From an uncultured Collinsella sp. (GTDB taxonomy: Bacteria; Actinomycetota; Coriobacteriia; Coriobacteriales; Coriobacteriaceae): 64,000 nucleotides of DNA. How positions within the stretch are numbered: position 1 is the stretch's first letter; each line of letters opens with the position of its first letter. Below, one piece after another: positions 60,287 to 64,000 of this stretch. The notes under the pieces were generated by a model that made no database searches, was not told the DNA's origin, and saw only the letters and a program-made list of their open reading frames with translations. The stretch spans positions 24,053-88,052 of the forward strand of contig UQLF01000010.1 of the NCBI GenBank assembly GCA_900541875.1. The letters are read 5' to 3'. Both the position numbers and the translations under genes were made by a program.

Positions 60287-62935
60287 ATGGTGAAAAAGTC
60301 ACCGGAAAACACTACTCCCGCAATTGTGGACAACGTAGAGGCGCTTGAGGCTAAGCTCGCTCAGATGCGAGAGGCCCAGGCGCTTTTTGCTACGTACACG
60401 CAGGAGCAGGTCGACAAGATCTTCTATGAGGCCGCCATGGCCGCCAACAAGGCTCGTATCCCGTTGGCGAAGATGGCCATCGAGGAGACCGGCCGCGGCG
60501 TTCTTGAGGACAAGGTCATCAAGAACCACTACGCCGCAGAGTACATCTACAACGCTTACAAGAACACCAAGACCTGTGGCGTTCTGGAGCGCGACGAGGC
60601 TTACGGCATCACCAAGATCGCCGAGCCCATCGGCATCGTGGGCGCCGTCATCCCGACGACCAACCCCACCTCCACCGCGATCTTCAAGACGCTGATCAGC
60701 CTGAAGACCCGCAATGCCATCATCATCTCCCCGCACCCGGCTGCCGCCAAGTGCACCATCGCCGCCGCCAAGCTCGTGCTTGACGCCGCCGTCAAGGCCG
60801 GCGCCCCCGAGGGCATCATCGGCTGGGTCGATGTCCCCTCCATCGAGCTGACCAACATGGTCATGCGCGACGTCGACATCATCCTCGCCACCGGTGGCCC
60901 GGGCATGGTCAAGGCCGCCTACTCCTCGGGCAAGCCCGCCCTGGGCGTTGGCGCCGGTAACACCCCGGTCGTCATTGACGACACCGCCGACGTGCTGCTC
61001 GCCGTCAACTCCATCATTCACTCCAAGACCTTCGACAACGGCATGATCTGCGCTTCCGAGCAGTCCGTGACCGTCATCGACACCATCTATGACCAGGTTA
61101 AGGCCGAGTTCCAGAAGCGCGGCTGCTACTTCGTCAAGCAGGGTGCCGAGATGGAGGCCCTGCGTGCCGCCATGTTCAAGAACGGCGCCCTCGATCACCG
61201 CATCCCCGGCATGGCTGCCGCCAAGATCGCCGAGCTCGCCGGCATCGAGGTTCCCGCCAAGACCAAGATCCTGATCGCCGAGGTCACCTCCACCGACCCC
61301 GCCAAGGAGGAGTTCTCCCACGAGAAGCTCTCCCCGGTCCTGGCCATGTACCACGCCAAGGACTTCCAGGAGGCCGTCGACAAGGCTGAGCACCTGGTGC
61401 TCGCCGGTGGCCCGGGCCACACCGCCTCTCTGTACGTGCACCCCGCCCAGGCCGAGAAGATCAGCCTGTTCGAGCACGTCATGAAGGCCTGCCGTATCGT
61501 CATCAACACCCCGTCCTCGCACGGTGGCATCGGTGACCTGTACAACTTTGGCATGAAGCCGTCTCTGACCCTGGGCTGCGGCTCCTGGGGCGGCAACTCC
61601 GTCTCCGAGAACGTTGGGGTGAAGCACTTGATCAACGTTAAGACTGTGGCCGAGCGCCGTGAGAACATGCTGTGGTTCCGCGCTCCCGAGAAGGTCTACT
61701 TCAAGAAGGGTTCCACGCCCGTCGCCCTCGACGAGCTTGGCAACGTCATGGGCAAGAAGCGCGCCTTCATCGTCACCGACCAGTTCCTCTTCAAGAATGG
61801 CAACACCCGCGCCATCGAGGCCAAGCTCGACGAGATGGGCATCGCCCACGACTGCTTCTACGACGTCGAGCCCGATCCGTCGCTGCAGTGCGCACGTCGC
61901 GGCGCCAAGCAGATGGCTCTCTTTGAGCCGGACGTCATCATCGCCGTCGGCGGTGGCTCCGCTATGGACGCCGGCAAGATCATGTGGATGATGTACGAGC
62001 ACCCCGAGTGCAAGTTTGAGGACATGGCCATGGACTTCATGGACATCCGCAAGCGTATCTTCACCTTCCCCGAGATGGGCAAGAAGGCCTACTTCGTCGC
62101 CGTCCCGACCTCTTCGGGTACCGGCTCCGAGTGCACGCCGTTCGCCATCATCACCGACAAGGAGACCGGCATCAAGTGGCCGCTCGCCGACTACGCGCTG
62201 CTCCCCAACATGGCTATCGTCGACGCCGACAACTGCATGACCGCCCCGCGCGGCCTGACCGCTGCCTCCGGCATCGACGTCATGACCCACGCCATCGAGT
62301 CCTACGTCTCCATCATGGCTTCCGACTACACCAAGGGCCTCTCCGAGCGCGCTGCTAAGCTCGTCTTCGAGAACCTGCCCTCCAGCTTCACGAACGGCGC
62401 CAAGGACCCGCACGCCCGCGAGGAGATGCACAACGCCTCCTGCATGGCCGGTATGGCCTTCGCCAACGCCTTCCTGGGCCTCAACCACTCCATGGCCCAC
62501 AAGCTCGGCGCTTTCCATCACCTGCCCCACGGCCTCGCCAACGCCGTCATCCTGACTCGCGTCATGCGCTACAACGCCGCCGAGGCTCCCGTCAAGATGG
62601 GTACCTTCTCCCAGTATCCTTACCCCAACGCACTGCACAACTACGCCGAGATGGCCAAGTACTGCGGCATCGAGGGCAAGGACGACAAGGAGGTCTTCGA
62701 GAACTTCATCACGAAGCTCGAGGAGCTCAAGGACTTCATCGGCGTCAAGAAGACCATCGCCGACTACGGTGTTGACGAGCAGTACTTCCTCGACACCCTC
62801 GACGAGATGACCGAGCAGGCATTCAACGACCAGTGCACCGGCGCTAACCCGCGCTACCCGCTCATGAGCGAGATCAAGGAGCTCTACCTGGACGCCTACT
62901 ACGGCCGCGAGCCCCAGGACTACGCCGTCTGCTAG
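60287..62935 (+). CDS. adhE: Bifunctional acetaldehyde-CoA/alcohol dehydrogenase AdhE
   Basis: 882 aa; reduces acetyl-CoA to ethanol with two NADH, disposing of electrons in fermentation. The N-terminal aldehyde dehydrogenase (about 1-440) has catalytic C255 in GMICASEQS. The C-terminal iron alcohol dehydrogenase (about 460-870) has GGGSAMDAGK and the metal-ligand His segments MAHKLGAFHHLPHGLANAV. Codon use is strongly biased to C/G-ending codons, suggesting high expression. It forms spirosome-type filaments in other species. A GC-rich hairpin follows, and the unit is probably monocistronic. Confidence 0.96.
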   Translation: MVKKSPENTTPAIVDNVEALEAKLAQMREAQALFATYTQEQVDKIFYEAAMAANKARIPLAKMAIEETGRGVLEDKVIKNHYAAEYIYNAYKNTKTCGVLERDEAYGITKIAEPIGIVGAVIPTTNPTSTAIFKTLISLKTRNAIIISPHPAAAKCTIAAAKLVLDAAVKAGAPEGIIGWVDVPSIELTNMVMRDVDIILATGGPGMVKAAYSSGKPALGVGAGNTPVVIDDTADVLLAVNSIIHSKTFDNGMICASEQSVTVIDTIYDQVKAEFQKRGCYFVKQGAEMEALRAAMFKNGALDHRIPGMAAAKIAELAGIEVPAKTKILIAEVTSTDPAKEEFSHEKLSPVLAMYHAKDFQEAVDKAEHLVLAGGPGHTASLYVHPAQAEKISLFEHVMKACRIVINTPSSHGGIGDLYNFGMKPSLTLGCGSWGGNSVSENVGVKHLINVKTVAERRENMLWFRAPEKVYFKKGSTPVALDELGNVMGKKRAFIVTDQFLFKNGNTRAIEAKLDEMGIAHDCFYDVEPDPSLQCARRGAKQMALFEPDVIIAVGGGSAMDAGKIMWMMYEHPECKFEDMAMDFMDIRKRIFTFPEMGKKAYFVAVPTSSGTGSECTPFAIITDKETGIKWPLADYALLPNMAIVDADNCMTAPRGLTAASGIDVMTHAIESYVSIMASDYTKGLSERAAKLVFENLPSSFTNGAKDPHAREEMHNASCMAGMAFANAFLGLNHSMAHKLGAFHHLPHGLANAVILTRVMRYNAAEAPVKMGTFSQYPYPNALHNYAEMAKYCGIEGKDDKEVFENFITKLEELKDFIGVKKTIADYGVDEQYFLDTLDEMTEQAFNDQCTGANPRYPLMSEIKELYLDAYYGREPQDYAVC

Positions 62936-62953
62936 TTTTAGCACGGTTATTTG

Positions 62954-62989
62954 CGGCGGGGGTGCACGGGTGTACGCACGCCCCCGCCG
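62954..62989 (+). terminator. GC-rich hairpin after adhE
   Basis: CGGCGGGGG (62954-62962) pairs with CCCCCGCCG (62981-62989); T content after it is low. It may terminate or attenuate before the next gene. Confidence 0.6.
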
Positions 62990-63022
62990 TTGCTTCTATC
63001 GCATCGTTGAAAGGATGCAATC

Positions 63023-63787
63023 ATGCTGCTCCCCGATTCCAAGACCGAGCTCGTCCGTCGCGGCAACAAGGTCGTTTACGACCTGGGCGACAAGATCGTC
63101 AAGGTCTTTAACGAGACCAAGCCCGTCTCCGACGTGTTCAACGAGGCTTTGAATCTTGCCCGCATCAATGAGTGCGGCATCCGCAGCCCCAAGGCTCTCG
63201 AGGTTTCCCAGCTCGAGAACGCCAACGGCTGGGCGCTCGTGACCGAGAAGGTTCCGGGCACCACCCTTGCCGAGAAGATGACTGCCGAGCCTCAGCGCTT
63301 TGGTGAGTACCTCGAGATGTTCGTCGATCTCCAGATCGAGATCCACGGCTACACCTCCCCGCTGCTCAACCGTCAGCGCGACAAGTTCGCCCGCATGATC
63401 GACAGCCTTGATCAGCTCAATGCCACCACGCGCTACAACCTTCAGGAGCGTCTGGACGGCATGACCAAGGAGTTCAAGGTCTGCCACGGCGACTTCAACC
63501 CCTCCAACGTCATCGTCGGCGACGACGGCCAGCTCTATGTGTGCGACTGGGCACACGCCACCCAGGGCTCCCCTGCTGCCGACGTTGCCACCACCTACCT
63601 GCTCTTCGCCCTCAACAGCAAGGACCAGGCCGAGGCCTACCTGGAGCTCTACTGCGACCGCGCCGACATGCCCATGCAGGTCGTGCGTCAGTGGACGAGC
63701 ATCGTCGCCGCTTCCGAGCTCGCTCGTAAGCGCAACGTGAACGATGAGTTCCTGAAGAACTGGATCGACGTCGTCGATTATCAGTAA
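63023..63787 (+). CDS. APH/choline-kinase-like phosphotransferase
   Basis: 254 aa, kinase-like fold. The catalytic loop CHGDFNPSN (154-162) holds the putative base D157 and N162, and CDWAHATQGSPAAD (174-187) is the DFG-like metal site. An N-terminal LGDKIVKVFNE Lys (about 24-27) may contact ATP. The substrate is unknown; small-molecule phosphorylation is likelier than antibiotic resistance, since the gene is part of the core region and lacks resistance context. Codon bias is similar to adhE. A strong terminator follows. Confidence 0.82.
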   Translation: MLLPDSKTELVRRGNKVVYDLGDKIVKVFNETKPVSDVFNEALNLARINECGIRSPKALEVSQLENANGWALVTEKVPGTTLAEKMTAEPQRFGEYLEMFVDLQIEIHGYTSPLLNRQRDKFARMIDSLDQLNATTRYNLQERLDGMTKEFKVCHGDFNPSNVIVGDDGQLYVCDWAHATQGSPAADVATTYLLFALNSKDQAEAYLELYCDRADMPMQVVRQWTSIVAASELARKRNVNDEFLKNWIDVVDYQ

Positions 63788-63820
63788 TATCTGAGCGATT
63801 TATTTCGCATCGGAGGCACT

Positions 63821-63862
63821 AAGGAAACCCCGCAGCTCGCATGGGCTGCGGGGTTTCCTTTT
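63821..63862 (+). terminator. Strong intrinsic terminator after the kinase-like gene
   Basis: AAGGAAACCCCGCAGC (63821-63836) pairs perfectly with 63845-63860, ending in TTTT. Confidence 0.9.
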
Positions 63863-63893
63863 AACACTTGAGCGTGCCGACAAGATAGGCTTA

Positions 63894-64000
63894 TAGGACA
63901 AAATGTGTGTCTACTTTAGGGGCATCGGCGCAGGTCGATGCCCCTTTTTCAGCCGTTTAAATTCCGTGCCCGCTTTTAACCGCTCGGACAGAATGTGTGT
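63894..64000 (+). repeat. Direct repeat GGACAxAATGTGTGT, two copies
   Basis: GGACAAAATGTGTGT (63896-63910) and GGACAGAATGTGTGT (63986-64000) differ at one base and lie 90 bp apart. The second copy runs to the window edge. Confidence 0.6.
63919..63949 (+). terminator. Second hairpin-T tract near the window edge
   Basis: GGGGCATCG (63919-63927) pairs with CGATGCCCC (63936-63944) and is followed by TTTTT. It could terminate a short transcript starting near 63890, since it is distinct from the preceding terminator. Confidence 0.7.

Noticed and set aside
60299..62944. 881-codon open frame antisense to adhE
   Set aside because: Shadow of a strongly biased gene with few stop-generating codons. It has a Val/Leu/Gly/Asp-rich nonsense composition, no domain, and no ribosome-binding site logic.
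63023..63787. Aminoglycoside resistance gene
   Set aside because: Only the general kinase fold matches; there is no resistance-type context and it lies in the core region.
1..64000. tRNA, rRNA or tmRNA genes
   Set aside because: I scanned the intergenic stretches for cloverleaf ends and conserved rRNA segments and saw none; a computed tRNA scan would be needed to exclude them formally.

Overview
The window looks like a chromosomal segment from a Coriobacteriia actinobacterium, most likely Collinsella or a close relative. I base this on moderately high GC, protein sequences that mix actinobacterial and Firmicutes-like features, an actinobacterial IHF (mihF), an actinobacterial lexA / LysM / nrdR cluster, an FHA-MerR pair like GarA-FtsR, and an anaerobic-type gene set (bifunctional AdhE, NAD-linked PyrD/PyrK). 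The genus is an inference, because no rRNA gene is present. Almost all of the window is core chromosome, with no prophage, plasmid or CRISPR array. The clearly mobile item is one IS200/RAYT-like transposase unit.

Layout. 1-826 is an edge-truncated membrane permease. 1.3-6.2 kb (+) holds a CDP-alcohol phosphatidyltransferase, a GarA-like FHA protein, an FtsR-like MerR regulator, apt, a secreted NlpC/P60 hydrolase and degV. 6.2-8.0 kb (-) holds a DUF1836 regulator and trxB, and 8.1-9.4 kb (+) a glycolipid glycosyltransferase. 9.4-9.8 kb is an intergenic region full of large hairpins. 9.8-11.2 kb (-) is dut, nrdR and a LysM SOS division-inhibitor-like gene, divergent from lexA and a DUF1624 acyltransferase (+). 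12.7-30.8 kb is a long minus-strand run, read from high to low coordinates: rnj, ftsK, rodZ-like, yajQ, rimO, pgsA, cinA, recA, recX, rny, a GHKL ATPase, spoVS, miaB, miaA, hflX. 31.3-34.0 kb is pnp and rpsO. 34.1-45.6 kb is lepA, dusB, hemW, two dnaJ-type genes, mtaB, phoH, ybeY, dgkA, era, recO. 45.7-50.1 kb is comEA, comEC, holA, rpsT. 50.4-52.8 kb is mihF, gmk, rpoZ, thiI. 53.0-58.3 kb is the pyrR-B-C-K-D-F operon behind a structured leader. 58.8-63.8 kb is rpmB, the RAYT unit, adhE and a small kinase-like gene.

How the genes work together. The window concentrates RNA decay (RNase Y, RNase J, PNPase), translation and tRNA modification (three methylthiotransferases, MiaA, DusB, ThiI, YbeY, Era, LepA, HflX), DNA repair with its SOS switch (three LexA boxes at lexA/LysM and one at recA), competence (ComEA/ComEC), de novo pyrimidine synthesis and fermentation (AdhE). 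Many junctions show translational coupling by 1-4 nt overlaps (miaB-miaA-hflX, rodZ-ftsK, phoH-ybeY, comEA-comEC).

The least explained elements are: a near-identical operator shared by degV and the DUF1836 regulator; hairpins with a common core but copy-specific, self-complementary arms; a 133-bp element with perfect 32-bp arms; the 50-bp inverted ends of the RAYT unit; a DnaJ protein whose C-terminus has become membrane-spanning; a repeated peptide in the FtsK linker; an acidic N-terminal extension on Era; and a SpoVS / GHKL ATPase / RNase Y cluster.
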